Positions 1-8,196 are shown, numbered from the stretch's first letter. The stretch is DNA of 28,562 nucleotides from UBA1774 sp045223835 (GCA_045223835.1 JBGUZS010000137.1:1-28562); one strand, 5' to 3'. The notes: generated by a model not told the origin, from the letters alone. Translations and numbers: made by a program.

Positions 1-276
1 GCGGCTATTCGGGCCCGCCGGGGGGAGTATCGGGAGGCCGGGCAGCTTCTGGAGCAGGCCTTGGTCCTGACGGAACGTTTCTTCGGCAGGAACGTCGATT
101 ATGCCGCAACGGAGCACAGTCTGGCGCTGATCTGCGAAAAACTGGGAAATCCGGAAGCGGCGTTGGAGCGAATGGAAAGCGCCATCACCGATCTGAGCCG
201 CATCCTTGGCCCGGATCATGATCGGGTCGGGCAATGGCGGCGCGAGCTGGCGGATATGCGGGGTACCGGAGCATGA
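1..276 (+). CDS. Tetratricopeptide repeat protein, C-terminal fragment
   Basis: The reading frame is open from the first base of the window, so this is the 3' end of a longer gene (91 residues visible). The visible part has helical TPR character of the kinesin-light-chain type: a repeat around GEYREAGQLLEQALVL followed by a second around EKLGNPEAALERMESAI. TPR domains are protein-interaction scaffolds, and no catalytic motif is visible. The stop codon TGA (274-276) overlaps the ATG of the next gene, so the two are translationally coupled. As I recall, TPR proteins next to DUF4037 proteins are common in Clostridia, but the function of the pair is not established. The true start and length lie outside the window. 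Confidence 0.75.
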   Translation, partial: AAIRARRGEYREAGQLLEQALVLTERFFGRNVDYAATEHSLALICEKLGNPEAALERMESAITDLSRILGPDHDRVGQWRRELADMRGTGA

Positions 277-1208
277 AGGGCATGGATCTGAGCCGGGCTT
301 ATTTCCGGGATACCGTGCTGCCGCGGCTGGAGCAGGATCACCCCTCGCTGCTTCCGCGTCTGGCAGCAGGCTTGGCGGGCAATGGATCAGACTGCTTCGG
401 CTATGACGATGAGATCTCCCGGGATCATGATTGGGGCGTGGAATACTTCCTCTGGCTCCCGGAGGAGCTGGCGGGGGAGCGGGAAGCGCTGGAGGCCTGG
501 CGGCAGCAGGTCTTTCGGGACAGTCCCCCATGGACGGGGCGGGTACGGAGCGCCTACGGGGCCCGCATCGGCGTACAGACGGTGGGGGAATTCTACCGGT
601 CGCTTCTGGGAAGCCCCGGCGGTCCGGAGAGCCTGGTGCAATGGCTGCAGGTCCCGGAGGAAAACCTGGCCATGGCCGTAAATGGAGAAGTCTTCCTGGA
701 CCGGGAGGGAAGCTTCACGGCGATACGGGATCGCCTTTTGCGGCATTATCCGGACGACGTGAGAAAAAAGAAGCTGGCGGCAAAATGCATGGCGATCGCC
801 CAAACCGGGCAGTACAATTTTCTGCGCATGGCGAAACGGGAGGACTGGGTCACGGTGCGCGCCGTGCTCACCCGTTTTGTGGACAGCGTCATGGGGGCGG
901 CGTTCCTCCTGAACAGGAGATACCGGCCGTATTATAAGTGGTCCTGGCGCGCCTTGGGGGAGCTTCCCATCCTTGGACCGGAGCTGGCCGACGCACTTCT
1001 GGAAATCAGCCTGAGCCCGGATTTCTCCCCCGGCGAGCTCCGCCGGCAGAGCGAGCGGATCGAGGCGATTTGCGCGCGTCTGCTGGAGGCTCTGCATCTC
1101 TGGGAAGGCGTCACGACCCGCGTGGATTTCTTTACCGCGGCAGGGGAGGAGCTGCAGGCTTCCATCGGTGATGATTTCCTGCGCTCGCTGCCTGCAACAT
1201 ATGAATGA
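273..1208 (+). CDS. DUF4037 family nucleotidyltransferase-like protein
   Basis: A 311-aa protein. I chose the ATG at 273 because it overlaps the upstream stop (ATGA) and precedes a family-like N-terminus (MKGMDLSRAYF). An in-frame ATG at 234 would run deep into the TPR gene. Residues about 35-60 carry a nucleotidyltransferase-like signature: a Gly-Ser pair, then GYDDEISRDHDWG, where the acidic DxD-like pair could bind metal. The rest is helical and resembles DUF4037, a family whose substrate is unknown. It is probably a cytoplasmic partner of the TPR protein. The esterase gene follows after 32 nt. Family assignment is fairly secure; biochemical function is not known. Confidence 0.8.
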   Translation: MKGMDLSRAYFRDTVLPRLEQDHPSLLPRLAAGLAGNGSDCFGYDDEISRDHDWGVEYFLWLPEELAGEREALEAWRQQVFRDSPPWTGRVRSAYGARIGVQTVGEFYRSLLGSPGGPESLVQWLQVPEENLAMAVNGEVFLDREGSFTAIRDRLLRHYPDDVRKKKLAAKCMAIAQTGQYNFLRMAKREDWVTVRAVLTRFVDSVMGAAFLLNRRYRPYYKWSWRALGELPILGPELADALLEISLSPDFSPGELRRQSERIEAICARLLEALHLWEGVTTRVDFFTAAGEELQASIGDDFLRSLPATYE

Positions 1209-1240
1209 GGTATAATCGTACGATAAAGGAGCGGAATGAA

Positions 1241-2290
1241 ATGAATGAAGCCTATCTGGAAACAGCCCTGTGTTTTAATCCTGTGCTGAGCAAGGAGGGC
1301 GCCTGTCAGCTGGAGGATGGAAGCTGGCGTCTGGTGATCGAAGCCCCGGAAGCGAAGGAGATAACCCTCCGCCTGGATGAAAAAGAGTATCCGTTTGTCC
1401 CTGGCGAGGAGGGGATGTGGAGCCTGGAGTTCCGTCCCGAGCCCGGCTTCTGGTTCTTCTTCCTGAAGATAGACGGGGCCAACGTCGTCCATCCTGCCTT
1501 TCCCATCGGCTTCGGCTACAGCCGACCCATGAATTTCCTGAATGTGCCCGGGGATGACGAGTTCTGGCTCTGCCGGGAGGTGCCCCACGGCTTTGTGGTG
1601 CAGGATTACTATCCCAGCGCTGTGACCGGCCGCACGGAATCCTGCCTGGTATACCTTCCGCCCCGGTACTTTGCCGATACGAAAAAATATCCTGTGCTGT
1701 ATCTGCAGCACGGGCATGGAGAGAACGAGACCTGCTGGATCCATCAGGGCAAGACCAACTGGATCCTGGATAACCTCCTGGCGGAGGGCAAGGCAGAGGA
1801 AATGATCGTGATCATGGCCAACGGCATGGTTCAGGTGGATGGTCAGGTCCGTTCCGACCGCTTCACCCAGCTGCTGGTCGAGGATCTCATCCCCTTCGTG
1901 GAGGGCCGCTACCGCGTCTCCTCCCGGCGGGAGGATCGGGCGATGGCCGGCTTGTCCATGGGCAGCGTCCAGACCAGCATCACCACCATGACCCACCCGG
2001 AGCTGTTCGCCTATATCGGGCTTTTTTCGGGATTCCTGCGGAATATTTTTCCCGATGACAACGTGCATCTGAAGGCCATGGATGACGCAAAGAAGTTCGG
2101 GGAGACATACAAGGTCTTTTTCCGCGGCTGCGGGGATCGGGATCAATTCCTCGGCACCTTCCTGGAGGATGATGAGATCGTGAAGCGGAAGGGGGTCCGG
2201 GAGGACCGGCATCTTTACCACGGCGGACATGTCTGGGGCGTCTGGCGGGAATGCCTGCGGGATTTCGTCCCCCAATTGTTCCGGGACTGA
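1241..2290 (+). CDS. Alpha/beta-hydrolase esterase (esterase D / Fes-like, PF00756 type)
   Basis: A 349-aa cytoplasmic protein with no signal peptide. I chose the ATG at 1241 because AGGAG at 1227-1231 sits 9 nt upstream; an in-frame ATG at 1205 has no ribosome binding site. The N-terminal ~105 residues look like a beta-sandwich (E-set/CBM48-like) domain. The esterase domain follows from about residue 115: YLQHGHGENETCW forms the oxyanion region, the nucleophile elbow GLSMG places the serine at residue 239, an acidic region GCGDRDQF lies near residue 300, and GGHVWGVWRE gives the catalytic His at about 330. This is the architecture of feruloyl/acetyl-xylan-type esterases and enterochelin-esterase relatives. 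The substrate cannot be read from sequence. It may be co-transcribed with the TPR-DUF4037 pair and ends at a shared terminator. Confidence 0.85.
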   Translation: MNEAYLETALCFNPVLSKEGACQLEDGSWRLVIEAPEAKEITLRLDEKEYPFVPGEEGMWSLEFRPEPGFWFFFLKIDGANVVHPAFPIGFGYSRPMNFLNVPGDDEFWLCREVPHGFVVQDYYPSAVTGRTESCLVYLPPRYFADTKKYPVLYLQHGHGENETCWIHQGKTNWILDNLLAEGKAEEMIVIMANGMVQVDGQVRSDRFTQLLVEDLIPFVEGRYRVSSRREDRAMAGLSMGSVQTSITTMTHPELFAYIGLFSGFLRNIFPDDNVHLKAMDDAKKFGETYKVFFRGCGDRDQFLGTFLEDDEIVKRKGVREDRHLYHGGHVWGVWRECLRDFVPQLFRD

Positions 2291-2300
2291 GCTTGCGGAG

Positions 2301-2341
2301 AAAAAATGACCGGGAGAAACGGCTGCACCGTTTCTCCCGGT
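2301..2341 (-). terminator. Bidirectional intrinsic terminator between esterase and rubredoxin
   Basis: A perfect 14-bp stem (2309-2322 with 2328-2341) closes a 5-nt loop. On the minus strand it is followed by a run of six T (complement of 2301-2306), so it terminates the rhomboid-rubredoxin unit. It also lies just after the convergent esterase stop at 2290. Confidence 0.85.
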
Positions 2342-2354
2342 CTTCCTGCCCGGT

Positions 2355-2510
2355 TTATTGGGCTTCAAAGGAATCCTTGCCCAGACCGCAATCCGGGCAG
2401 ACCCAATCCTCCGGAACCTCTTCCCAGGGGGTGCCGGGAGCGACGCCGTTCTCCGGATCTCCCACGGCGGGATCGTAAACGTAGCCGCAGACGCAGACAT
2501 ACTTCTTCAA
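2355..2510 (-). CDS. Rubredoxin with shortened first metal knuckle
   Basis: A 51-aa one-iron electron carrier. The start is a TTG at 2510 preceded by AAGGAGG 8 nt upstream; no ATG is available, and translation from the TTG gives the canonical N-terminus MKKYVC. The middle (YVYDP, GDPENGVAPGT, PEDWVCPDCG) is diagnostic of rubredoxin, and the second knuckle CPDCG is normal. The first knuckle reads C-V-C-G, with Cys6 and Cys8, rather than the usual C-x-x-C-G with Cys6 and Cys9. I checked the codons (TGC GTC TGC GGC) and there is no frameshift. Rubredoxins pass electrons to oxygen- or peroxide-reducing enzymes in anaerobes. It lies 41 nt downstream of the rhomboid-like gene on the same strand, probably in one transcript. 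Confidence 0.9.
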   Translation of the reverse strand: MKKYVCVCGYVYDPAVGDPENGVAPGTPWEEVPEDWVCPDCGLGKDSFEAQ

Positions 2511-2551
2511 ACTGCTTTTCCTCCTTTTCAAATCCAGCGCCTGATGAAAGG

Positions 2552-3400
2552 TCAGCTGGTAAAATGTACATGGCTGTTGATATGATCCTCGCAGAAACAA
2601 TGGTATCCCACGCAGCGGGAACAGTAGCGGAACTCCAGCTCCGGGTGATCGGCGTCCGTCCGTCCGCAAACGGCGCATTTATAGACATAGGGGAGGGCTT
2701 TCGCATCCCGCTGCGCCTGCCTTGCTGACCGGCGGTATTCGGCGCCGCGGCCAAAAAGCCTTCGAAACAGGGGCTGCACCCGGAAATAGAGCTCGTCCCC
2801 GCAGAACAGGAAATAATTGAGGATGCCGATCAGAGGCAGCAGCGTGCGCCCGCTGATCATGATATAGAGATAGAGGATGGCTTCGGCATAGGCCAGCCAG
2901 GTCACCTTTATGGGGATGAAGAAAAACAGAAGGACCCGATTTTCCGGCCAAAGGGTGGCAAACACAAAGAACATGCTCAGATTGAGATAGGTGGCGTCCG
3001 TCATAATGTCTCTGCCGAAAACAAACCGGACAATGAGGGAATAGAGAATGATGAAGGCCATGCCCAGCAAATAATATACGGTGAACTTGCCCTTGCCCCA
3101 GGCCTGCTCCAGCAGTCTGCCGATGAAGTATTCGAAGTACAGCATCAGCACCAGTCCGAGAATGCTGCCGGCACGGGGAACAAAAACAAAACTGATGAGC
3201 CGCCAGATTTCTCCCTTCAGGACTCTGTCGGCTGAAAAGACAAGATAATAGACCAGCGTAGAGCTTCTGTCCATCATGGACAGGATATAGATCAGCGCGT
3301 TCCCGATGACAATATATAACATCAGGTTCCGGATCCCAAAATTGGGGTGCTTCCACAGGAAACGGTCGACCCGATCCTGGAAGCTCTGCAGCAGCTTCAT
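2552..3400 (-). CDS. Rhomboid/Derlin-like multispanning pseudoprotease with C-terminal zinc ribbon
   Basis: A 282-aa membrane protein with about six hydrophobic segments between residues 25 and 205. The ATG at 3400 follows AAAGGAGATC. The loop after TM1 contains GEIWRLISFVF, matching the WR-containing L1 segment of rhomboids and Derlins. The later stretch NLSMFFVFATLWPENRV resembles the corresponding Derlin region. No GxSG serine motif and no TM6 histidine are visible, so proteolysis is not expected. The last ~42 residues (241-282) form a Cys/His-rich domain: CAVC, then CSRC, HCFC, and HINSHVH, which probably binds zinc and faces the cytoplasm. It has its own promoter and precedes the rubredoxin. 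Family similarity is inferred by eye; function unknown. Confidence 0.7.
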   Translation of the reverse strand: MKLLQSFQDRVDRFLWKHPNFGIRNLMLYIVIGNALIYILSMMDRSSTLVYYLVFSADRVLKGEIWRLISFVFVPRAGSILGLVLMLYFEYFIGRLLEQAWGKGKFTVYYLLGMAFIILYSLIVRFVFGRDIMTDATYLNLSMFFVFATLWPENRVLLFFFIPIKVTWLAYAEAILYLYIMISGRTLLPLIGILNYFLFCGDELYFRVQPLFRRLFGRGAEYRRSARQAQRDAKALPYVYKCAVCGRTDADHPELEFRYCSRCVGYHCFCEDHINSHVHFTS

Positions 3401-3436
3401 GATGATCTCCTTTTTCAGTACCGTTCAGTAGTCCTT

Positions 3437-3465
3437 ATATTACAGGAATCAAGCGGGAATGTCCA
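3437..3465 (-). promoter_or_regulatory. Sigma-A-type promoter for the rhomboid-like/rubredoxin unit
   Basis: On the minus strand TGGACA (3460-3465) and TAATAT (3437-3442) are separated by exactly 17 nt. The start codon lies about 37 nt below the -10 element. Confidence 0.6.
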
Positions 3466-3535
3466 TGAAAGATTCGTAAACTTTTCCGCAGAGGGGAGCG
3501 GGGAAGCCTGCGGATGGGACGCGCTGCGGCCGCCC

Positions 3536-3564
3536 TTGACTGATGGGAGCGGTTATGGTAATTT
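3536..3564 (+). promoter_or_regulatory. Sigma-A-type promoter (extended -10) for the Wzy-like gene
   Basis: TTGACT (3536-3541) and TAATTT (3559-3564) are separated by 17 nt, with TGG directly before the -10 (extended -10). It lies upstream of the likely translation start, which argues against the longer in-frame ATG at 3347 inside the divergent gene. Confidence 0.6.
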
Positions 3565-3634
3565 ATATAAATCAAAATCGTTGCGCAAACGGCTGGGAAC
3601 GCTGCGCCGCAGCGGCTCTACTTACGGATATGGG

Positions 3635-5998
3635 GTGATCATCATAGGAAAACAATCAGCAAAAAAGAGCGTGATTCAGCAGACGATGCTCCGGGAGAAG
3701 CAGCTTTCGCCTATTGCTTCTCTTCTGATTTCGCTGGGCTTCGGGTGTCTGTATTTTCTGGCCGTGTGCTTATGCGCACCCGATACGATCAAGATCATGG
3801 CGCTGGTTCTGGCGGCGCTGAGCCTGCTGCTGATCGCCATCAGGAGGAATTTTCTGCGGGAGCGCCTTTTTCTCCCGCTTCTTGCTCTCTCCCTGTTTGT
3901 CATCATGGACGGCGTATCGACCTTTTATGCAATCTCAGGAAAATTTGCCCTCCGGGAATTTCTGAAGGTCTTATCCGCGTTCTGCCTGGTCCTGTTGATC
4001 CTTACGCTGTCGCCTCTCCATGAGAAGCGGCCCGGCACCCGTGCGGCCGCTGCGATCGCCGTATGCGGAGCGCTGGGCAGCCTGGCGAGCATCGATCTCT
4101 TCTCCACCCGCCTGATCAGCGGCGGGATGCTGGGGTTCCTGAGCCTGTTTACCGATGAGTACAAATGGCTGAACGGGGTGGAGGTCGGCACCCGTATGAC
4201 CTCCATGTTCACGAATCCGAATATTTTCGCCGGTTTTTCCGGGATCGCCGCGCTGCTTTCCCTCGGCCTGACGGGAGAAGCGGAAAAGCGCGGAGAGCGC
4301 TGCTTCTATCTGGCGCTGCTCTATTTGAATGCGCTGGCCTTTCTCCTCGCCTTCAGCCTTGGGGCCAGCATTTTTGCCTTTGTATCGCTCCTGATGTTCC
4401 TGTTCCTGCTGCCTCGGGAAAAGCGGAGCGGTAGCCTGATCCTGATGCTGGAAACCCTGTTGCTGGTCGTGATTTCCGCAGGCCTGGTCTCCACCACATC
4501 CTTCCGGGAATGGAACGGGATCCAACCGATCCCCCTGACCTGCGCCATCGTCGGCGCGGCCCTGCTTTGCGTCCTGGATCAGTTCGTGGGGAAGCGCATC
4601 GCCGCCTGGCTGGGCAGGCATGGCCGGGTAATCCCGTATACCGTTGCCGCCGTGCTGGTCCTCCTGGCCGCCTATGCTGCCGCCGCCTGGAACGTTACCG
4701 GAGCGGGAGAGGTTTCCAGTGGGGTCACCCTGCGGCGGTCCCTGTATCTGGAGCCGGGGGAGTACACCCTGGAATTCCGGGCGAGCGGTCCGCTTTCGGT
4801 AAGAGTCGAAAGCCAAAACCGCCGGGAAACCATGATGCATACCAGCGAACGTCTGTATTCCGGCAGCGCGGAGAAGGCGACCTTCACCGTGCCCGAGGGC
4901 AGTCTTGTCCAGTATTTCACCTTCATCTCCAAGGAGAGCGTGACGATCGAATCCGCATCCTGCGGCGGGCAGAAGATCCCCTTGAAATACATGCTTCTGC
5001 CGGGCTTTATGGCCAATCGGCTTCAGGGCCTTTTGGCGAACGAGAATGCGATCCAGCGTCTTGTTTTCTTCGAGGACGGAATCAAGCTCTTCAAGCGCAG
5101 TCCCGTCATAGGCCTGGGTATGGGCGCCTATGAAAACGGGATCAAGAGCGTGCAGACCTTCTATTATGAAACGAAATTTGCCCATGACCACTATATTGAG
5201 TTGCTGGTGCAGGTCGGCATTGTAGGCCTGTTCCTGTTCCTGGCGCTGCTGGTCGTCTCGGCCATCGCAATATGGCGCTCCAGAAAGACGCAGCCCTATG
5301 CCCCCGTGCTGGGCGCCGCCCTGGTGTTCATGGCTGGGCATGCCGCCGTAGAAGTAGTATTTTCCACCTTCGCCTACCTGCCCATGGCATTCGGGGTATT
5401 TGCGCTGATCGACCTGAGCTGCGGACAGGCGATACCAAAACCGAGCCTTTCCAAGCTGGCGAAGAACATCGTGATGGGCGTACTCGCAGCCTGCATCTTT
5501 GTCTACGGCATCTTCATCGCCTGCAATATTGCGGCCAACAATCTTCTGGAGCGGAACCCGACCATGGAGTCCGTGGAAACGGCGGTCAGTCTGGATAAGT
5601 TTGAATGGGCTGATTATGCGCTGGCCTACGTCAACAGCGCCATGGATCCGGAGGTGAGCTTGGGGACGAGGATCCAGGCGGATGAGTATGCCGAGCGGCT
5701 GTCCAGGGTGAGCTCCAATACGGTGCCGATCTACCTGGCCCAGTATTATTTCAGCACCAATCGGATGGAAAAGGGCCTGCAGATGGTAGAGAAATATGTG
5801 GATTATGTGTCGTCGGATCGCTCCGCATGGCAGACGGCCTTTGACCTTCTGATGTCCGTAGAAACGGATACCGGAGTATATCGGGACGGCGTCTCCCGGA
5901 TCGCAAAGAAGCTGGATGACTGGAATGCGCAGAACCTGGGAGATATCCAGGTGAGCACCGAAACGGAAGAATTCCTGGCGAAGTACCGGAGCAGCTGA
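3635..5998 (+). CDS. O-antigen ligase / Wzy-type polysaccharide polymerase family membrane protein
   Basis: About 787 aa if translation starts at the GTG at 3635, the first reasonable start downstream of the promoter. The ribosome binding site is weak, so GTG 3671 and ATG 3686 remain possible. The frame itself is open from 3347 but overlaps the divergent gene there. About eleven hydrophobic segments occupy residues 30-350. A non-membrane insert of roughly 150 residues with beta-strand character follows. Then comes the family signature (HDHYIELLVQVGIVGLFLFL, around residue 515), more membrane spans, and a ~150-residue soluble TPR-like tail. The conserved GTRMTSMFTNPNIFAGF segment also fits O-antigen ligases. 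The protein probably polymerises or ligates a lipid-linked surface glycan; no glycan cluster surrounds it, so the substrate is unknown. Confidence 0.8.
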   Translation: MIIIGKQSAKKSVIQQTMLREKQLSPIASLLISLGFGCLYFLAVCLCAPDTIKIMALVLAALSLLLIAIRRNFLRERLFLPLLALSLFVIMDGVSTFYAISGKFALREFLKVLSAFCLVLLILTLSPLHEKRPGTRAAAAIAVCGALGSLASIDLFSTRLISGGMLGFLSLFTDEYKWLNGVEVGTRMTSMFTNPNIFAGFSGIAALLSLGLTGEAEKRGERCFYLALLYLNALAFLLAFSLGASIFAFVSLLMFLFLLPREKRSGSLILMLETLLLVVISAGLVSTTSFREWNGIQPIPLTCAIVGAALLCVLDQFVGKRIAAWLGRHGRVIPYTVAAVLVLLAAYAAAAWNVTGAGEVSSGVTLRRSLYLEPGEYTLEFRASGPLSVRVESQNRRETMMHTSERLYSGSAEKATFTVPEGSLVQYFTFISKESVTIESASCGGQKIPLKYMLLPGFMANRLQGLLANENAIQRLVFFEDGIKLFKRSPVIGLGMGAYENGIKSVQTFYYETKFAHDHYIELLVQVGIVGLFLFLALLVVSAIAIWRSRKTQPYAPVLGAALVFMAGHAAVEVVFSTFAYLPMAFGVFALIDLSCGQAIPKPSLSKLAKNIVMGVLAACIFVYGIFIACNIAANNLLERNPTMESVETAVSLDKFEWADYALAYVNSAMDPEVSLGTRIQADEYAERLSRVSSNTVPIYLAQYYFSTNRMEKGLQMVEKYVDYVSSDRSAWQTAFDLLMSVETDTGVYRDGVSRIAKKLDDWNAQNLGDIQVSTETEEFLAKYRSS

Positions 5999-6019
5999 GC
6001 CTGCTTCCGCCAATAGGCA

Positions 6020-6055
6020 AACGGTCCCGGGGCAGACGCTCCCGGGACCGTTTTT
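6020..6055 (+). terminator. Intrinsic terminator of the Wzy-like gene
   Basis: An 11-bp GC-rich stem (6021-6031 with 6041-6051) with a 9-nt loop runs into T5. It sits between convergent genes; on the minus strand only three T follow, so it favours the plus direction. Confidence 0.85.
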
Positions 6056-6094
6056 CGATTCGGATTCTGTTTTCGTTTTCCGGCGGTAAAGGAT

Positions 6095-7144
6095 CTACCG
6101 GGCCTTTTCCAGAAGACGCCGTTTTTCCTCTTCGGCCTGCTGTACGCCGGTCTCCTCGGTAAAGCCCCATTCCTCCCGCAGGTTTTCCAGGATCCGGTCA
6201 TAGGTGGAGGCGGCCTTGCCGTATTCCCCCATGATCTCATAGATCATGGCGATCCCCTGGAGGGCGTCGTAGTATCTCGGCCTGGGGTCGCAGGCATAGG
6301 ATTCCTCATAACAGGCGATGGCCTGGTCATATTCTCCCTTCCGGGCGTGGTACTGCGCCGCCTCGAAGAGAAAACCGCCGTCTCCGGCATATGCTTCTTT
6401 CCCCGCACGGATGATCCCGTCCGCCTTTTCCGCGTCATACTCCGCCAGAGCGATATACGCTTCATATGCGGTGAGGAGGAAGGGTTTATGCCCCGGGAGC
6501 TTCCGGCAGGCTTCGAGCGCCTGCCGTGCCTCCACGACGCGGTGGTCGGCGATGAGATTGTCGATCAGATAATAGTAGGGCAGGGGTGAGCGGGCTGCCT
6601 CTTCGCTTTCGGAGATCAGCTCCCGATAAAACGCAATGGCTTTGGAATGGTTGGAGCAGTTCCAGTCCCAGGCTACATGCCCTTCGGCCAACTCCAACAG
6701 CCATTGACAATCCTTTTTCCCCGGGGCAAGCCGGATCGACTCCCGGGCATAGCGGCTCACCTTTGCGGCGTCGGCATCCATGCGGTGATGGTACAGGCGG
6801 GCCAGCAGGCTCAGCACAAGGCCCTTATCCGGATAGGTATTCAGCTGTTCCTTCAGGTATTCCTCGTAGTCCAGGAACAGATCGCCGGGAAGCTCGCTCT
6901 CCGTATCCATCCGGTTTTCGATCCGCTGAAGCTTCTGCTCCGCAGAGAGGTCAAAGAGATCATCGATGCTCACGCCGAATTCACCGGCCAGTGCAGGAAG
7001 GAGGGTGATATCCGGCATAGAGGCGGAGTTCTCCCATTTGGAGACGGACTGGGGCGTGACGCCCAGCCTCTGTGCCAGCTGGTCCTGGGTGAGTCCGGCC
7101 TTAAATCGGAGCTGTTTGATTTTTCGTCCTAATTCCATGTTCAT
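6095..7144 (-). CDS. XRE-family transcriptional regulator with TPR domain
   Basis: A 349-aa cytoplasmic protein. The ATG at 7144 has GGGA about 7 nt upstream; an in-frame ATG at 7177 would sit only about 6 nt below the -10 element. Residues about 1-60 form a Cro/CI-type helix-turn-helix (LGRKIKQLRFKAGLTQDQLA, then VTPQSVSKWENSASMPDI). The remainder is a helical array with TPR-like repeats, for example GEYDQAIACYEESYACDPRP and GEYGKAASTYDRILENL. Regulators of this type sense cellular state or peptides, but no ligand can be assigned. It is transcribed alone from the promoter at 7183-7211, with the nucleoside phosphorylase upstream on the same strand. Confidence 0.9.
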   Translation of the reverse strand: MNMELGRKIKQLRFKAGLTQDQLAQRLGVTPQSVSKWENSASMPDITLLPALAGEFGVSIDDLFDLSAEQKLQRIENRMDTESELPGDLFLDYEEYLKEQLNTYPDKGLVLSLLARLYHHRMDADAAKVSRYARESIRLAPGKKDCQWLLELAEGHVAWDWNCSNHSKAIAFYRELISESEEAARSPLPYYYLIDNLIADHRVVEARQALEACRKLPGHKPFLLTAYEAYIALAEYDAEKADGIIRAGKEAYAGDGGFLFEAAQYHARKGEYDQAIACYEESYACDPRPRYYDALQGIAMIYEIMGEYGKAASTYDRILENLREEWGFTEETGVQQAEEEKRRLLEKAR

Positions 7145-7182
7145 TCTTCTTTCCCTTGTGTTTTCGGCGCCTTTCATCCATG

Positions 7183-7211
7183 AGTATATGCGCCGGAGCC
7201 ACTGAGTTCAA
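7183..7211 (-). promoter_or_regulatory. Sigma-A-type promoter for the XRE-TPR regulator
   Basis: On the minus strand TTGAAC (7206-7211) and TATACT (7183-7188) are separated by 17 nt, about 40 nt above the start codon. The rest of this gap (7212-7397) holds GC-rich inverted segments but no gene or riboswitch core that I can recognise. Confidence 0.6.
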
Positions 7212-7397
7212 GAACGCAGACGGATAGGGGACTCAACTGTCGGTTGCCTGTGGGGAATACGCAAATTCCCGCCGGGCCGGGACCTAACCGGCTTACCCGC
7301 TGCCGGCGAAACCCAGGCGAGGGATCGGAGGCCTCTGATTTGCTGCGCATGGAGGGCAGGCAGGCTTCCCGGCGACAGGCCCTGTACAGGAGGCTGC

Positions 7398-8159
7398 CTA
7401 TTCCTGCCCGAGCAGTCTGGCGATCGCCATACTCGTCTCAGATAAGCGATCCCGCATTTCTCTTGTCATATGCCATGCCCATTTCGGGTCCCCGGGCGCC
7501 ATGGGGTGGATATCCGAAACCATCAGAAGGCCGACTGCCCGCAGCCCCAGATACCGCGATACGCTGAAAACGGCGGACGTCTCCATATCGACCCCGACGG
7601 CACCTTTTTCCCGCCAAAGCCTTTCCTTCTCAAAGGTCTGACGGTAGACGGCGTCCGTTGAGACGATCGGGCAGGTTTTCCCCTGCACCTGAGAAGCCGC
7701 AATTTCCAGCAGCCTGCCGTCCGGCTCGGAGAACTCGATAGATTCATAGTAGTGAAGCGAGGTGCCCTCCTCTACGAAGGCTTTATCCGGCATAATGATC
7801 TCTCCGACCTTCAGCTGCGGATCAAAGGCGCCGCACATCCCGACGGCGATGATGGTTTCTACGCCCAGTGCGGCAAGGGTTTCCACCGTGTCGGCGGCCT
7901 GGGGCGCACCCCGGCCTCCATCCAGAAAACAAATCGGGTATTCCCCGGTTTCCCAGATCGGGCAGCGATTCAAAAAGCGGGGAAAAGCTTCCGGCATTTC
8001 CCTTGCGGAATAGTGACCGCAGAGGTATTCGACGCCTCTGCTCATAAAAAAGACGATGGCTGTTTTGGGAAGGACCAGACGGCATTCCCGGTGTGCACTG
8101 CTGATCTGTTCTTTCGCTTTGATGATCGGTTCCGAATGGTCGTTTGAAAGGCGCCACAT
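7398..8159 (-). CDS. Nucleoside phosphorylase (PNP/UDP phosphorylase superfamily)
   Basis: A 253-aa protein. The ATG at 8159 follows GAGGAGA by 6 nt, although the frame stays open further upstream through the promoter. Superfamily motifs are present in order: GGGRGAPQAADTVETLAALG (phosphate-binding and fold motif region), VGMCGAFDPQLKVGEIIMP, the ribose/base pocket STDAVYRQT, and VDMETSAVFSVSRYLG, where the Met-Glu pair contacts ribose. It would phosphorolyse a purine or pyrimidine nucleoside to base and ribose-1-phosphate in salvage. Substrate preference (uridine or purine) cannot be fixed by eye. It is monocistronic, with promoter at 8197-8225, and there is no obvious terminator before the XRE gene. 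Confidence 0.85.
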   Translation of the reverse strand: MWRLSNDHSEPIIKAKEQISSAHRECRLVLPKTAIVFFMSRGVEYLCGHYSAREMPEAFPRFLNRCPIWETGEYPICFLDGGRGAPQAADTVETLAALGVETIIAVGMCGAFDPQLKVGEIIMPDKAFVEEGTSLHYYESIEFSEPDGRLLEIAASQVQGKTCPIVSTDAVYRQTFEKERLWREKGAVGVDMETSAVFSVSRYLGLRAVGLLMVSDIHPMAPGDPKWAWHMTREMRDRLSETSMAIARLLGQE

Positions 8160-8196
8160 GGCAGATCTCCTCAATTCAATCCCGGTCGTTGCGGCG

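Noticed and set aside
1211..1216. TATAAT before the esterase gene as a promoter
   Set aside because: No -35 element at suitable spacing and no extended -10; the esterase can be read from the upstream operon.
3347..3634. Longer N-terminus for the Wzy-like protein from the ATG at 3347
   Set aside because: It overlaps the divergent rhomboid-like gene and precedes the promoter at 3536-3564; the extra residues have no membrane or family character.
3971..6013. Long minus-strand open frame of 680 codons opposite the Wzy-like gene
   Set aside because: It is a low-complexity His/Gln/Gly-rich shadow produced by GC-rich codon use; it has no recognisable domain and the plus strand encodes a clear membrane protein.
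7212..7397. Possible riboswitch or leader RNA upstream of the XRE regulator
   Set aside because: There are GC-rich inverted segments (for example around 7252-7271), but no conserved aptamer core could be matched on either strand, and the promoter of the regulator lies downstream of them.
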